Shown here: positions 34,124-42,475 of the stretch, piece by piece
Position numbering within the stretch: the stretch's first letter is position 1
Layout of the letters: every line of letters starts with the position of its first letter
Source of the DNA: Phycisphaerales bacterium
GTDB taxonomy: Bacteria; Planctomycetota; Phycisphaerae; Phycisphaerales; UBA1924
Assembly (NCBI GenBank): GCA_020847175.1
Contig: JADLCM010000008.1
Span: forward strand, 124,001-188,000
Length of the DNA stretch: 64,000 bases
Direction: 5' to 3'
Notes under the pieces: generated by a model
The model's database searches: none
What the model saw: only the letters and a program-made list of their open reading frames with translations
What the model was told of the DNA's origin: nothing
Translations under genes and position numbers: made by a program

Positions 34124-34918
34124 TTACACCGGCATCCGCGTCGCCGCCTCAACCGCGTTGGCGAAGATCATCTGCCCCGGCGCACGTCCGCGCCGCACCT
34201 GGGCGTCGAGCCGGGTCCAGTACGGGTGCCGGTTCCACGCGAGAAAGCGGTCCGGGTGAGGCATCAGCCCGAAGATCCGCCCCGATGCATCGCACACCCC
34301 CGCGATGCCGCGGGCGGACCCGTTCACATCCTGGCGATACCGCAGCACCACGTGCCCGCGAGCCTCCAGCGCGTCGAGCGTGCTCGCCTCGGCCGTGAGC
34401 CGCCCTTCGCCGTGCCCGCAGGGAAGCATGCGCACGTCGTCGGCAAGGTCGCCCCAGCCGCGCGTCCAGACGCAGGGAGAGCCGGGCGCCGCATCGAGCC
34501 CGACCCAGGTGTCGATGTAGCGAGCCCCGCTGTTGCGGGCGAGCGAGAGTGTTGGCGCGGGCGCTTCAGGTCCCCACGCCTGCCCCGGCCCAGGCCCCGG
34601 CAGCAACCCGATCTGCACAATCACCTGGAATCCGTTGCAGATCCCCGCGATGCACGCGCCTCGCTCGATCGCGCCGCGCAACGGCCCCCACAGGCGTTCG
34701 CGCACGTGCATGGCAAAAATGCGCCCGCTCGCCACGTCGTCGCCGAAGGAGAACCCCCCGGGGAAGACGATGATGTCCGCTCGTTCGATCGGCGCCGGAT
34801 CGCGGATGAGCGCATCCAGGTGCGCCAGGCGCGCCGATGCCCCGGCCTCGGTCAGACCGCGCATCACTTCCACGTCGCAGTTGATTCCGGCGGCACGGAT
34901 CACAAGAGCGCTGGGCAT
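34124..34918 (-). CDS. purQ: phosphoribosylformylglycinamidine synthase, glutaminase subunit
   Basis: Glutamine amidotransferase subunit of FGAM synthase in purine synthesis; supplies ammonia to PurL. Marks: VIRAAGINCDVE at the start, FPGGFSFGDDVASG, the nucleophile cysteine in GICNGFQV, and the His/Glu of LMPHPDR. 264 aa. ATG 34918 is preceded by TACGCT (34924-34929) 5 nt upstream. It stands apart from purL and purS. Its upstream region (34930-35159) faces recA. Confidence 0.93.
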   Translation of the reverse strand: MPSALVIRAAGINCDVEVMRGLTEAGASARLAHLDALIRDPAPIERADIIVFPGGFSFGDDVASGRIFAMHVRERLWGPLRGAIERGACIAGICNGFQVIVQIGLLPGPGPGQAWGPEAPAPTLSLARNSGARYIDTWVGLDAAPGSPCVWTRGWGDLADDVRMLPCGHGEGRLTAEASTLDALEARGHVVLRYRQDVNGSARGIAGVCDASGRIFGLMPHPDRFLAWNRHPYWTRLDAQVRRGRAPGQMIFANAVEAATRMPV

Positions 34919-34923
34919 GACCG

Positions 34924-34929
34924 AGCGTA
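34924..34929 (-). promoter_or_regulatory. -10 element (TACGCT) of purQ, leaderless-type
   Basis: On the minus strand TACGCT ends 5 nt before the purQ ATG. Confidence 0.45.
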
Positions 34930-35077
34930 TGCGACGGGGCCCCGAGTCACGCCTGCCTACGCCGCAACGCCAGCCCGGCGGGGCAGGGCGATCCAGAAGC
35001 ACTCTTGAGTCCTGCGGATTGGACGTGCGTTGTGCGTGGTCCTTGGGGACTGTTGGCGGTGCGCGTGAGGCGAGGCC

Positions 35078-35105
35078 GGCTTTACGTTGGAGGCGAAGTA
35101 AAGCC
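35078..35105. repeat. inverted repeat between purQ and recA
   Basis: GGCTTTAC / GTAAAGCC perfect 8-bp arms, 12 nt apart, extendable to CCGG on both sides with one bulged base. It lies in the 35003-35331 gap, between the divergent purQ and recA genes, and could be an operator or an mRNA hairpin. Confidence 0.35.
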
Positions 35106-35124
35106 CGGGACAGCGCCGGCTAGG

Positions 35125-35133
35125 TTATCCACA
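35125..35133 (+). promoter_or_regulatory. consensus DnaA box upstream of recA
   Basis: TTATCCACA is a perfect match to the consensus DnaA-binding site, 27 nt before the recA -35. Only one copy is present, so it is not an origin; it could link recA expression to replication, or be chance. Confidence 0.4.
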
Positions 35134-35159
35134 ATTTGAACCCTTTCGTACTCCGAACA

Positions 35160-35188
35160 TTGACTCGCCTGTCAGGGTGTTGTACAGT
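35160..35188 (+). promoter_or_regulatory. sigma-70 promoter of recA
   Basis: TTGACT (35160-35165), a 17-nt spacer and TACAGT (35183-35188). This is the best -35/-10 pair in the window and leaves a leader of about 140 nt before the recA start. I see no clear LexA box of E. coli or Bacillus type overlapping it. Confidence 0.65.
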
Positions 35189-35331
35189 GATTGCAGTCGG
35201 GCTCGCGTCCAGCGCCGCCCCCGACCGGCCGGTCTCTCAGGGTTGAGGGTCAGCCTCCTGCGCTCGGTGCCGTCGATCACCTCTCTCGGGCCTGCCCGCG
35301 AGAGCCGGTCGCCGGACCAGAAAGGTCAGCC

Positions 35332-36612
35332 ATGCCCGAGTTGCGCGAAAGCCGTTCCGGACTCAAGTCCGCCGTCAAGGTCGAAGCCCCCGGCAAGGGG
35401 GAGCCCAGGTCGGATGCCAAGGCCGACAAGCAGGATGCACGGTCCAGTGCTTCGCAGACCGTGGTGTCCGGGGCGGCCCCGTTGAACGCCGGCTCGGGCG
35501 CGCTCAGGCCCCCGCAGCACGCCGCCGCCAGCGCGGTGCCGATGTCATCCAAGACTGAGCCGCGCCCGGAGCACAAGGCGCGTCAGCAGGCGTTGACCCA
35601 GACCCTTGCCCAGATCGACAAGGCGTTCGGCAAGGGCGCCATCATGCGGATGGACGAAAAGGCCTACCAGGCCATTCCGGGCATCAGCACGGGCGCGCTT
35701 TCGCTCGATCTTGCCCTCGGCGGCAAGGGCATCCCGCGCGGACGCATTGTCGAGATTTTTGGTCCCGAATCCAGCGGCAAGACGACCCTCGCGCTCACCG
35801 TCGCCGCCAACGCGCAGCGTGCCGGGGGCGTCGCGGCCTTTATCGACGCGGAGCACGCGCTGGACCCCGTGTGGGCCCGCAAGATCGGCGTGAACATCGA
35901 CGAGCTGCTCGTCAGCCAGCCCGACACGGGCGAACAGGCGCTCGAGATCTGCGAGCTGCTCGTGCGTTCCAACGCGGTCGATGTCATCGTGGTGGACTCC
36001 GTCGCCGCGCTTATTCCGCGTGCGGAGATCGAGGGTGAGATGGGCGACACCGTGGTGGGCCTGCAGGCGCGCCTGATGAGCCAGGCGATGCGCAAACTCA
36101 CGGGTGTGATCGCCCGCAGCAACTGCACGGTCATCTTCATCAACCAGATCCGTGAGAAGATCGGCGTGATGTACGGCTCGCCCGAGACCACGCCCGGCGG
36201 CCGGGCCCTCAAGTTCTACTCCTCCGTGCGCATCGACATCCGGCGCACCGGATCGCTGAAGGAGGGCGAAGAGGCCGTGGGCAACCGCGTGCGCGCCCGC
36301 GTCGTCAAGAACAAGGTCGCTCCGCCCTTCCGCCAGGCCGAGTTTGACATCATGTTCAGTGAAGGCATCTCCGTCGCCGGTGATCTTCTTGACCTTGCGG
36401 TCGAAGACAAGATCTGCCAGAAGAGCGGCGCGTGGTACTCCTACGGCGAACTCCGCCTCGGCCAGGGGCGCGAGAACTCCAAGCAGTTCCTCAAGGAGAA
36501 CCAGGCCCTCAGCCAGGAAATCCGCCAGAAGGTGCTCGCCCACCGTGCCGCAAACCCCGCGCCCGTCAAGGCCAGCACCGGCGCCAACGACGAAGCGCTG
36601 GGCGAGGACTGA
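35332..36612 (+). CDS. recA: recombinase RecA with an N-terminal extension
   Basis: Strand-exchange protein of homologous recombination and the SOS response. The core (from about residue 71) starts [20 protein letters not shown], with FGKGAIMRM, Walker [10 protein letters not shown], Walker [11 protein letters not shown], the L2 loop region and [23 protein letters not shown] 35332 has AAAGGTC upstream and gives 426 aa; the usual RecA start would be ATG 35542, but that has no ribosome-binding site. The added 70 residues are rich in Lys, Ala, Ser and Pro and look disordered. lexA is not in the window. The gene has a strong own promoter. Confidence 0.95.
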   Translation: MPELRESRSGLKSAVKVEAPGKGEPRSDAKADKQDARSSASQTVVSGAAPLNAGSGALRPPQHAAASAVPMSSKTEPRPEHKARQQALTQTLAQIDKAFGKGAIMRMDEKAYQAIPGISTGALSLDLALGGKGIPRGRIVEIFGPESSGKTTLALTVAANAQRAGGVAAFIDAEHALDPVWARKIGVNIDELLVSQPDTGEQALEICELLVRSNAVDVIVVDSVAALIPRAEIEGEMGDTVVGLQARLMSQAMRKLTGVIARSNCTVIFINQIREKIGVMYGSPETTPGGRALKFYSSVRIDIRRTGSLKEGEEAVGNRVRARVVKNKVAPPFRQAEFDIMFSEGISVAGDLLDLAVEDKICQKSGAWYSYGELRLGQGRENSKQFLKENQALSQEIRQKVLAHRAANPAPVKASTGANDEALGED

Positions 36613-36758
36613 AGCGAGGCGCCAAGAACCGGGGCACGCGAGAACGACGACAGGGAGCTTCGGCGAAGTTCAAGGCCCCGCAGCGCAGGCTACACGCCTT
36701 GGGTATGCACGATCCAAGCCTTCGCGGCTGAGAGCGGTTGCCACCGAGGAGCCGATCT

Positions 36759-36790
36759 GGGCGGGTGCTGAGCCCGCCCGGTATTCTTTC
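36759..36790 (+). terminator. possible terminator after recA
   Basis: GGGCGGG-TGCTGAG-CCCGCCC (36759-36779) followed by GGTATTCTTT. A 7-bp GC stem with only a weak T-run, 147 nt after the recA stop. Nothing else is seen in 36613-36858. Confidence 0.35.
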
Positions 36791-36858
36791 GGTCGCGAGA
36801 TCGACGACCGACGACGACCGCAGACATTCGAGCGCAGTTCGCACGCGGGGGGCGTGCG

Positions 36859-37371
36859 TCACGGCATGCGCAGACTCGGCCCCGCGCCGCCAGGGCCGGG
36901 ACCGCCGAGTCCGGGGCCTGCCATCCCCGGCCCGCCCACGCCCGCGCCGGGCTTGATCTTGCCCTCCTGGATGGCCTTCGCAACCGCCTTTGAGATCTCC
37001 ACGAAGTTGAGCCGCAGTTCGGTGAGCACGCCCGCCAGCGACGACTCTTCTTCCTTCGTCAGGTTGCCCTTGGTCTTCTCCTGGAGGACACCCAGCATGT
37101 CGATGTAGGCCTTGGCCATCTCGGGGGCGACCACCGCGCGCCCGGTCTCATCCGGAAACGCCCCGAGGTACATGAGCGCCTGGGAGGCGAAACTCCGCAC
37201 GAGGTCATGAAAGTCGATCGGGCGGTTGGGGTCGTCCGCGGCGTGACCACCCGCTGCCGACTCCTGGCGCTGGGCCTGCTGCGCCTGCTCCTTGGCGGCG
37301 AGTTTTTCCTTCTCGGCCTGCGCCTGCTGCTTCCAGTCCGAGTCAATGATGATCTTGGGTGCGTCGGCCAT
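36859..37371 (-). CDS. DUF1844-domain protein
   Basis: 170-residue soluble protein. Residues 1-50 are charged and glutamine/alanine-rich (a likely coiled coil, KQQAQAEKEKLAAKEQAQQA). Residues about 52-120 are the DUF1844 domain: IDFHDLVRSFASQALMYLG, then AKAYIDMLGVLQEKTKGNLT and LAGVLTELRLNFVEI. The C-terminal 25 residues are Gly/Pro-rich low complexity (GGPGMAGPGLGGPG). DUF1844 proteins are common in planctomycetes, and their role is unknown. GGAG lies upstream of ATG 37371. The gene is divergent from nadD. Confidence 0.82.
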   Translation of the reverse strand: MADAPKIIIDSDWKQQAQAEKEKLAAKEQAQQAQRQESAAGGHAADDPNRPIDFHDLVRSFASQALMYLGAFPDETGRAVVAPEMAKAYIDMLGVLQEKTKGNLTKEEESSLAGVLTELRLNFVEISKAVAKAIQEGKIKPGAGVGGPGMAGPGLGGPGPGGAGPSLRMP

Positions 37372-37459
37372 CGGTGCTCCAGGGTTTCGCGTGCCTCACG
37401 GGCTGGCTTCTGCCGCCCGCCTCGCGCTCAGGATGAGCAATCGTATGCCCCCGCTCCCC

Positions 37460-37465
37460 TACGCT
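37460..37465 (+). promoter_or_regulatory. -10 element (TACGCT) of nadD, leaderless-type
   Basis: TACGCT ends 5 nt before GTG 37471, and decides the nadD start against ATG 37513. Confidence 0.45.
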
Positions 37466-37470
37466 CCGAC

Positions 37471-38178
37471 GTGGGCGCGCCGACTGACATCCCCGCCGAG
37501 ATCCCGGCAGAGATGCCCGCCGGGGTCACGCACGTCATCATCCGGGGCGGGAGTTTCGATCCGCCCACGCTCGCGCACGTCGAGACGGCGTGCCGCGCCC
37601 GTGCCGCCTGGCAGCCGGAGGCCTTCCTTCTGTTCGTGCCCGCGGCACAGTCTCCGCACAAGGACCACGGCCCCCGGGCGTCCGAAGACGACCGTCTCGC
37701 GATGCTCCGCCTCGCGATCGCCGGCGTTCCGCGCGCGGGCATCTCCAGCGTCGAGCTCGACCGCCCGCCTCCCAGTTACACGATCGACACGCTTCGCGTG
37801 CTCCGCGCCCGCTGGCCGGAGGCTCGCGCCTGGCGACTGCTCATGGGCTCCGACCAGGCGATTCAGTTCCACCGCTGGCGGTCGCCGCGCGAGATCATCG
37901 CACTGGCGCCGCCGCTCGTGGTGGTCCGCCCGCCGCACCGCTCTCGGGCCGAGGTCGTCGATGCCCTTGTCCGCACCGAGGCGTGGTCCAAGGCCGAGCT
38001 GGAGCAGTGGGGCGATTGGGTCGCGCCCGTGCGGCCGCGCGCCGGCTCCGCGACCCACGTCCGCGCGGCGTTGGCCCGGGGCGAGCGCGCCCGGCTCGAC
38101 CTCGCGCCCGAGGTGCTCGCCTATATCGCGTCGCGCGGTCTTTACGGCTGCGCGCCGGGAGCGAGCGGCGGAGCCTGA
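37471..38178 (+). CDS. nadD: nicotinate-nucleotide adenylyltransferase
   Basis: Transfers AMP from ATP to nicotinate mononucleotide to make deamido-NAD. Marks: the nucleotidyltransferase motif IRGGSFDPPTLAHVETA (GxFxPxHxxH type), AQSPHKDH, PPSYTIDTLRVL and the phosphate-binding SATHVRAAL near the end. 235 aa from GTG 37471; the first 14 residues are not conserved, and ATG 37513 remains possible. It shares NAD synthesis with nadB, 0.8 kb downstream, although a convergent membrane protein gene lies between; the two stops overlap by 37 nt. Confidence 0.9.
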   Translation: MGAPTDIPAEIPAEMPAGVTHVIIRGGSFDPPTLAHVETACRARAAWQPEAFLLFVPAAQSPHKDHGPRASEDDRLAMLRLAIAGVPRAGISSVELDRPPPSYTIDTLRVLRARWPEARAWRLLMGSDQAIQFHRWRSPREIIALAPPLVVVRPPHRSRAEVVDALVRTEAWSKAELEQWGDWVAPVRPRAGSATHVRAALARGERARLDLAPEVLAYIASRGLYGCAPGASGGA

Positions 38179-38843
38179 CCCGGACTTGACGCAGAGGGCA
38201 ACGATGCATCTGCGGTCGCAGCGCCTGGGCGATCAACCCCGGCGCAGGCGGCGCACGCCGGGGCGGAGTCCGCCGCAGAATCTTCCGTCGCGATCGCGCG
38301 GGTGACCGGCTTTGGGGCGGGGCGATTGGTCTCTGCCCACACCGGGCCCTGCCTGGCGCGCCTTTTCGCCTTGATCCGCTGACGCACCACCAGGCCGAGC
38401 CCCATGACCAGCGCGAGGCCGAGCCCGGAGAAGAACCACCGCTGCCCGCTCTCGCAGAGGACGTAGTCAAGGCGGTGGGCCCACGCCGCCCCCAGCGACC
38501 ACCCGTGTTCGTTGGCCGCGAGCAGCATGCACGTGCCGAGCACCAGGGCGCCGAGCACGAGGAGCAAGCCGACGAGCTGACGCATGAACCGGGCGCGCTT
38601 GGGCCAGAGCCAGAAGCAGACGAGGCCGATCACCAGCAGCAGAAAGAAGACGCCCTGCCGGCCGAGGTCCCCGTAGCGCGCATCCCAGTACTTCCTGGCG
38701 AGAACCGATCCGAGTTCGCTCAAGCCGAGCAGCACGAGCAGCGACCATGCCCGCTTGACGACGAACCGCTGCGCGCGATAGGCCGCCTGGCCGAGGTGGG
38801 GCGGGCGGCTCTGGTCCTGGGCATTGGGTTCAAGGGGTTCCAT
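38142..38843 (-). CDS. polytopic membrane protein of unknown function
   Basis: No family recognised. 233 residues with four hydrophobic segments (about residues 32-50, 62-80, 85-105, 135-155), the first preceded by a basic stretch. The C-terminal 75 residues are soluble, rich in Ala, Pro and Ser, with two nearby cysteines (CAACAG). ATG 38843 has GGAG 6 nt upstream. A TATGAT on the minus strand (38872-38877) is a plausible -10, giving a short leader. The 3' end overlaps nadD by 37 nt, and the gene diverges from nadB. Confidence 0.55.
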   Translation of the reverse strand: MEPLEPNAQDQSRPPHLGQAAYRAQRFVVKRAWSLLVLLGLSELGSVLARKYWDARYGDLGRQGVFFLLLVIGLVCFWLWPKRARFMRQLVGLLLVLGALVLGTCMLLAANEHGWSLGAAWAHRLDYVLCESGQRWFFSGLGLALVMGLGLVVRQRIKAKRRARQGPVWAETNRPAPKPVTRAIATEDSAADSAPACAACAGVDRPGAATADASLPSASSPGQAPPLAPGAQP

Positions 38844-38924
38844 GCCGCGCTCCGTGCGACGCAATCGGTCGATCATACGACCTCGGGCGACCCGGGTTCG
38901 TTCGCGCACGCCCGCAGACGACCC

Positions 38925-38930
38925 TACACT
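38925..38930 (+). promoter_or_regulatory. -10 element (TACACT) of nadB, leaderless-type
   Basis: TACACT ends 8 nt before ATG 38939 with no ribosome-binding site. Confidence 0.45.
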
Positions 38931-38938
38931 CCGCTCTC

Positions 38939-40678
38939 ATGGCCTCGGTCTTCGACGAGCGACGGTACATCATTCCGTTTCGGTCATCGCTGCTTCCGCA
39001 GATCTTCACGGACGTGCTGGTGATCGGGTCCGGGGTCGCGGGCGCCCGGGCTGCCCTCGCGGCAGCCCCGCATGCCGAGGTCATTGTCCTTGCCAAGGGC
39101 CCGGCGCGCAACACCAATACGTCGTGGGCCCAGGGCGGCATGGCGGTGGTCAGCGACGACCGGGATTCCTTTGAAGCCCACGTCCGCGACACCCTTGTCG
39201 CCGGGGCGGGCCTGTGCGACCAGGGCGTGGTCGAGCGCGTGATCCGCGCCGGGCCCGAGCGCCTGCGCGAACTTCTCGCGTGGGGCCTGCGCCTCGACCG
39301 GAGCGAAGAGGGCGAACCGGCCCTCGGGCGCGAAGGGGGGCACCATCTCGCCCGAATTGTCCACGCCGACGGCGACGCCACCGGGCGGGAGATTCAGCGC
39401 GTCCTGAGTGATCGCCTCGCGTCGGTCGCGGCCATCCGGCGCTTCGACGACTGCTTTGCCCTCGACCTGCTCACCCCCGGGCGGGAGCCGGGTTCGCCTG
39501 TGCTCGGGGCGATCACCTATCACCGGCGATACGGCCTCCAGATCGTCTGGGCGAAGGCCACGATCATCGCCACCGGGGGCGCCGGGTGCCTGCACCGCGA
39601 GACCAGCAACCCGCCCGAAGCCACCGCCGATGGCCTCGCGATGGCCTACCGCGCCGGGGCGACGCTCCAGGACATGGCCTTCGTCCAGTTCCACCCCACG
39701 ACGCTCTACATCCCCGGAGCGCCGCGGCTTCTCATCTCCGAGGCCGTGCGCGGCGAGGGCGCATTCCTGCTTGACGATGCGCATCGACGCTTCATGCCCG
39801 AGATCCACGAGCTCGCCGAACTCGCGCCGCGCGACATCGTGAGCCGTGCCATCGTCGATCGCATCCGGCGACAAGGGGGCGGGCACGTGTGGCTCGACGC
39901 CCGCGGCGTGAGTGACTTCGCATCCCGGTTCCCGGGAATCACCAGATCGCTGGCCCGGTTCGACCTCGACCCCGCGACCGACCTGCTCCCTGTTCACCCC
40001 GCGGCGCATTACATGGTCGGGGGTGTGCGCGTGGATGCGTGCGGGCGCACCGATGTGCCCGGTCTGTACGCGGTGGGCGAGGCGGCAAGCACCGGCCTGC
40101 ACGGGGCGAACCGGCTCGCGAGCAACTCGCTGCTCGAGGGCCTGGTGCTGGGCGAAGCGGTGGGGGCCGCGGCACTCGAAATGCTGGGGACGTCGAGCGC
40201 GTGGGGCGTGGCGCCCCGGCCCGGTCCGGCCCGGCTGGTCAGCGAGATTCCGCCCAGCGACCACGCCGAGCTTGACGTGGATGATGTGCGGTCGAGTCTT
40301 CGCTCGGCGATGTGGCGCTACGTCGGCATCGAGCGCGAGGGCGCCAAGCTGGATGATGTGCTCGACATGTTCGACTTCTGGGCCCGCTACACGCTCGACA
40401 AGGTCTTCGAGTCTCCCGAGGGGTGGGAGACGCTCAACATGCTCACGGTCGGCGCCGTGATGGCCCGCTCGGCGCGCTGGCGCCAGGAGAGCCGGGGGTG
40501 TCACTGGCGCCTCGATGCGCCCGCGCCGCACGACTCGTTGCTCGTGCACGATGGGTGGCGCCGCGGCCGCGACGATCCAGACACACGCCCGGTCGATTCG
40601 CGGGCCCCCCTGGACCCCCTGCAACCGGAAGCTTCGCGCGGAGTCTCACCCGTAGCCGCACCATTGAGCAAGGGGTGA
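38939..40678 (+). CDS. nadB: L-aspartate oxidase
   Basis: FAD enzyme oxidising L-aspartate to iminoaspartate, first step of de novo NAD synthesis. Marks: the dinucleotide fold TDVLVIGSGVAGARAALAA, TSWAQGGMAVV, HARIVHADGDATG-like HHLARIVHADGDATG, FVQFHPTTL, and the FAD end ASTGLHGANRLASNSLLEGLV. The C-terminal helical domain ends in a non-conserved tail of about 50 residues. Length 579 aa is slightly longer than usual. nadA and nadC are not present, but nadD is nearby. A TACACT box lies just before the start. Confidence 0.93.
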   Translation: MASVFDERRYIIPFRSSLLPQIFTDVLVIGSGVAGARAALAAAPHAEVIVLAKGPARNTNTSWAQGGMAVVSDDRDSFEAHVRDTLVAGAGLCDQGVVERVIRAGPERLRELLAWGLRLDRSEEGEPALGREGGHHLARIVHADGDATGREIQRVLSDRLASVAAIRRFDDCFALDLLTPGREPGSPVLGAITYHRRYGLQIVWAKATIIATGGAGCLHRETSNPPEATADGLAMAYRAGATLQDMAFVQFHPTTLYIPGAPRLLISEAVRGEGAFLLDDAHRRFMPEIHELAELAPRDIVSRAIVDRIRRQGGGHVWLDARGVSDFASRFPGITRSLARFDLDPATDLLPVHPAAHYMVGGVRVDACGRTDVPGLYAVGEAASTGLHGANRLASNSLLEGLVLGEAVGAAALEMLGTSSAWGVAPRPGPARLVSEIPPSDHAELDVDDVRSSLRSAMWRYVGIEREGAKLDDVLDMFDFWARYTLDKVFESPEGWETLNMLTVGAVMARSARWRQESRGCHWRLDAPAPHDSLLVHDGWRRGRDDPDTRPVDSRAPLDPLQPEASRGVSPVAAPLSKG

Positions 40679-40680
40679 GC

Positions 40681-41403
40681 ATGGGCCGGATTCCGGCAAG
40701 ATCCTGCGGCGACCGGCGAACAGGCATCGGGCGCGAACCTTCGCGCGCAGCGCTCGCCCGCGTTCGGCGCGGGGGCCTCGGGGCGGGGGCAAGGCGCCCT
40801 TGCTTGCCCCGTTCACGGGTCATCGCGATCTGCTTCCTGCTGGTCACCGCGCTCGCATGCGCCGGATGCCAGGAAGAGCGCATCGTCGCCTACCACCACC
40901 CCTTTGAAGGCTTGCCCAACGTCACCGGCGGCCTGGCAACCGGCCCGGTCCGGGTCAATGCCATGGACCCGCGCATCGTGCCCGAAGATCGACTCTTCAT
41001 CGAGCACGAGGACGGCTCGCGCACGCTCATCATGCGGTCCGGGCGGCACCTCATGGTGCACATCTACAACGCCCTCGCCGATGACGACGCCGACATCTTC
41101 GCCGAGCAGATTCTGAGCTCGCTGACCCGGGCCGAGTACGTGGAGCGCGGGCTCGACCCCCGCCAGGCCCTCGCCGATCTTCGCGCTCGGCAGCGCGACA
41201 TGCTCGCCCTGTTCAACCTCATGCCGGAGGGCGAGAACTCCGCCGGCGCCATGTGGACGCGCCTCGGGCGCGCCGGCCCGGACAACCTGCCCGTGGTCAG
41301 GCTCTCGATTTCCGGCCCGCAGACCCGCGATCTCGGCTGGAACTTCATGGACATGGTGATGGAAAAGGGAAACTGGCGGCTGCGCTGGTTCGGGCGCGAA
41401 TAG
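40681..41403 (+). CDS. small secreted lipoprotein, unknown function
   Basis: No family recognised. AAGGGG before ATG 40681, just 2 nt after the nadB stop, suggests translational coupling (240 aa). The first 40 residues are Arg-rich, then a hydrophobic stretch ends in the lipobox LACAGC. An in-frame TTG at 40804 would give a compact lipoprotein signal, and may be the real start. The mature part has LPNVTGGLATGPVRVNAMDP, HLMVHIYNALADDDADIFAE and ends WNFMDMVMEKGNWRLRWFGR. That tail looks like a small folded domain measuring or binding something in the envelope; this is inference. The gene ends 19 nt before the convergent manA stop. Confidence 0.55.
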   Translation: MGRIPARSCGDRRTGIGREPSRAALARVRRGGLGAGARRPCLPRSRVIAICFLLVTALACAGCQEERIVAYHHPFEGLPNVTGGLATGPVRVNAMDPRIVPEDRLFIEHEDGSRTLIMRSGRHLMVHIYNALADDDADIFAEQILSSLTRAEYVERGLDPRQALADLRARQRDMLALFNLMPEGENSAGAMWTRLGRAGPDNLPVVRLSISGPQTRDLGWNFMDMVMEKGNWRLRWFGRE

Positions 41404-41421
41404 CCCGCACGCCGGGCCGGG

Positions 41422-42432
41422 TCAATCCGGGCGCCGCCCGCGATTCGCGCGGCTCATGAGCTCAATCACAAGCGCCCGTTCAAACCGGAGGCGCACGGCG
41501 CATGCCGCGGGCACCATGACCGTCTCACCTCGACCCATCTCGTCGGGCCCTGTGCCTTCGCCCGCGAGCCCCATGACGATGACGGGGGCCGGGCGCGAGC
41601 CCGCCAACTCGACTCCGCCGGAAGCAACCCGCATGGTGTAGAACTCGGTTTCTGCGATGAGGCCGCCTTCGCCGGGGGCCTGGCGCGCACCGGGCGCCGG
41701 TTCATACGCCACGTTCGCGAGCGCCTGCTCAACATGGAGCGCCCGCCCCTGCCTGCCGTACTCCCGGGCCCAGTCGTAGACCCGGAAGGTGGTGTCGCTG
41801 GCGGTCTGCACCTCGGCGACGAGCACCCCGGCCCCAAGCGCATGCACCGTGCCGCTCGGCAGGGTGTGGCACTCTCCCGGAATCGCCTCCACCGCGTGGA
41901 TCACCTCGGGCACGCGGCCGTGCTCGATGGCCTCGCGCAGTTCGCGCGGCCCGACGCCCGGTCGAAGACCCTTGAAGATCCGCGCCGGCTGACCCCGCAC
42001 CGGCTCCGCCTCCAGCACCAGCCAGGACTCGGTCTTGAGGTGGGTCTCGGGGTGCGCGGCGGCGTACGCGGGCGAAGGATGCACCTGAACCGAAAGGTGT
42101 TGCCTTGCATCCAGGAACTTCACCAGGAGCGGGAATGCGCCCCCCGCGCTCAACGGGCAGGCGCCCATCATCTCGCGCGGAAACGCCCCGAGCACTTCCC
42201 GGATCGCCCTGCCTGACCAAGGGCCTCCGCGGACACGCGAATGTGCGGCCTGCCCGCCGCCTCCGCCCGGATCAGTGGCGTCGAGGTCCGCAATCTCCCA
42301 ACTTTCGCCGATTTCGGTTCCCGGCGGGAGGACCTTGCCCCAGCGTTCCAGCCGCCTCCCACCCCACACCTTCGCCTTCAGAATCGGCTCAAACCGAAGG
42401 GGTGCGATGGCGGGGCTGCCGGGCTGGCTCAT
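41422..42432 (-). CDS. manA: class I mannose-6-phosphate isomerase
   Basis: Zinc cupin enzyme converting fructose 6-phosphate and mannose 6-phosphate. Marks: PILKAKVWGGRRLERWGK at the start, LLVKFLDARQHLSVQVHPSPAYA (zinc-binding His), GTVHALGAGVLVAEVQTASDTTFRVYDW, and a short C-terminal cupin. 336 aa. ATG 42432 is 44 nt after the upstream dehydratase gene; upstream residues in the open frame are not conserved. A weak ATACAT lies 5 nt before the start. It probably feeds GDP-mannose or sugar catabolism. Confidence 0.88.
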   Translation of the reverse strand: MSQPGSPAIAPLRFEPILKAKVWGGRRLERWGKVLPPGTEIGESWEIADLDATDPGGGGGQAAHSRVRGGPWSGRAIREVLGAFPREMMGACPLSAGGAFPLLVKFLDARQHLSVQVHPSPAYAAAHPETHLKTESWLVLEAEPVRGQPARIFKGLRPGVGPRELREAIEHGRVPEVIHAVEAIPGECHTLPSGTVHALGAGVLVAEVQTASDTTFRVYDWAREYGRQGRALHVEQALANVAYEPAPGARQAPGEGGLIAETEFYTMRVASGGVELAGSRPAPVIVMGLAGEGTGPDEMGRGETVMVPAACAVRLRFERALVIELMSRANRGRRPD

Positions 42433-42475
42433 GGTCGATGTATCCGGTGTTCCCGCGGAGGGAATGAGAACAGGG

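Noticed and set aside
35125..35133. Replication origin near recA
   Set aside because: Only one DnaA box and no AT-rich unwinding region, dnaA or dnaN gene nearby.
35160..35195. LexA (SOS) box at the recA promoter
   Set aside because: CTGT and ACAG half sites are 11 nt apart instead of 8, and no GAAC-N4-GTTC is present; the match is not good enough.
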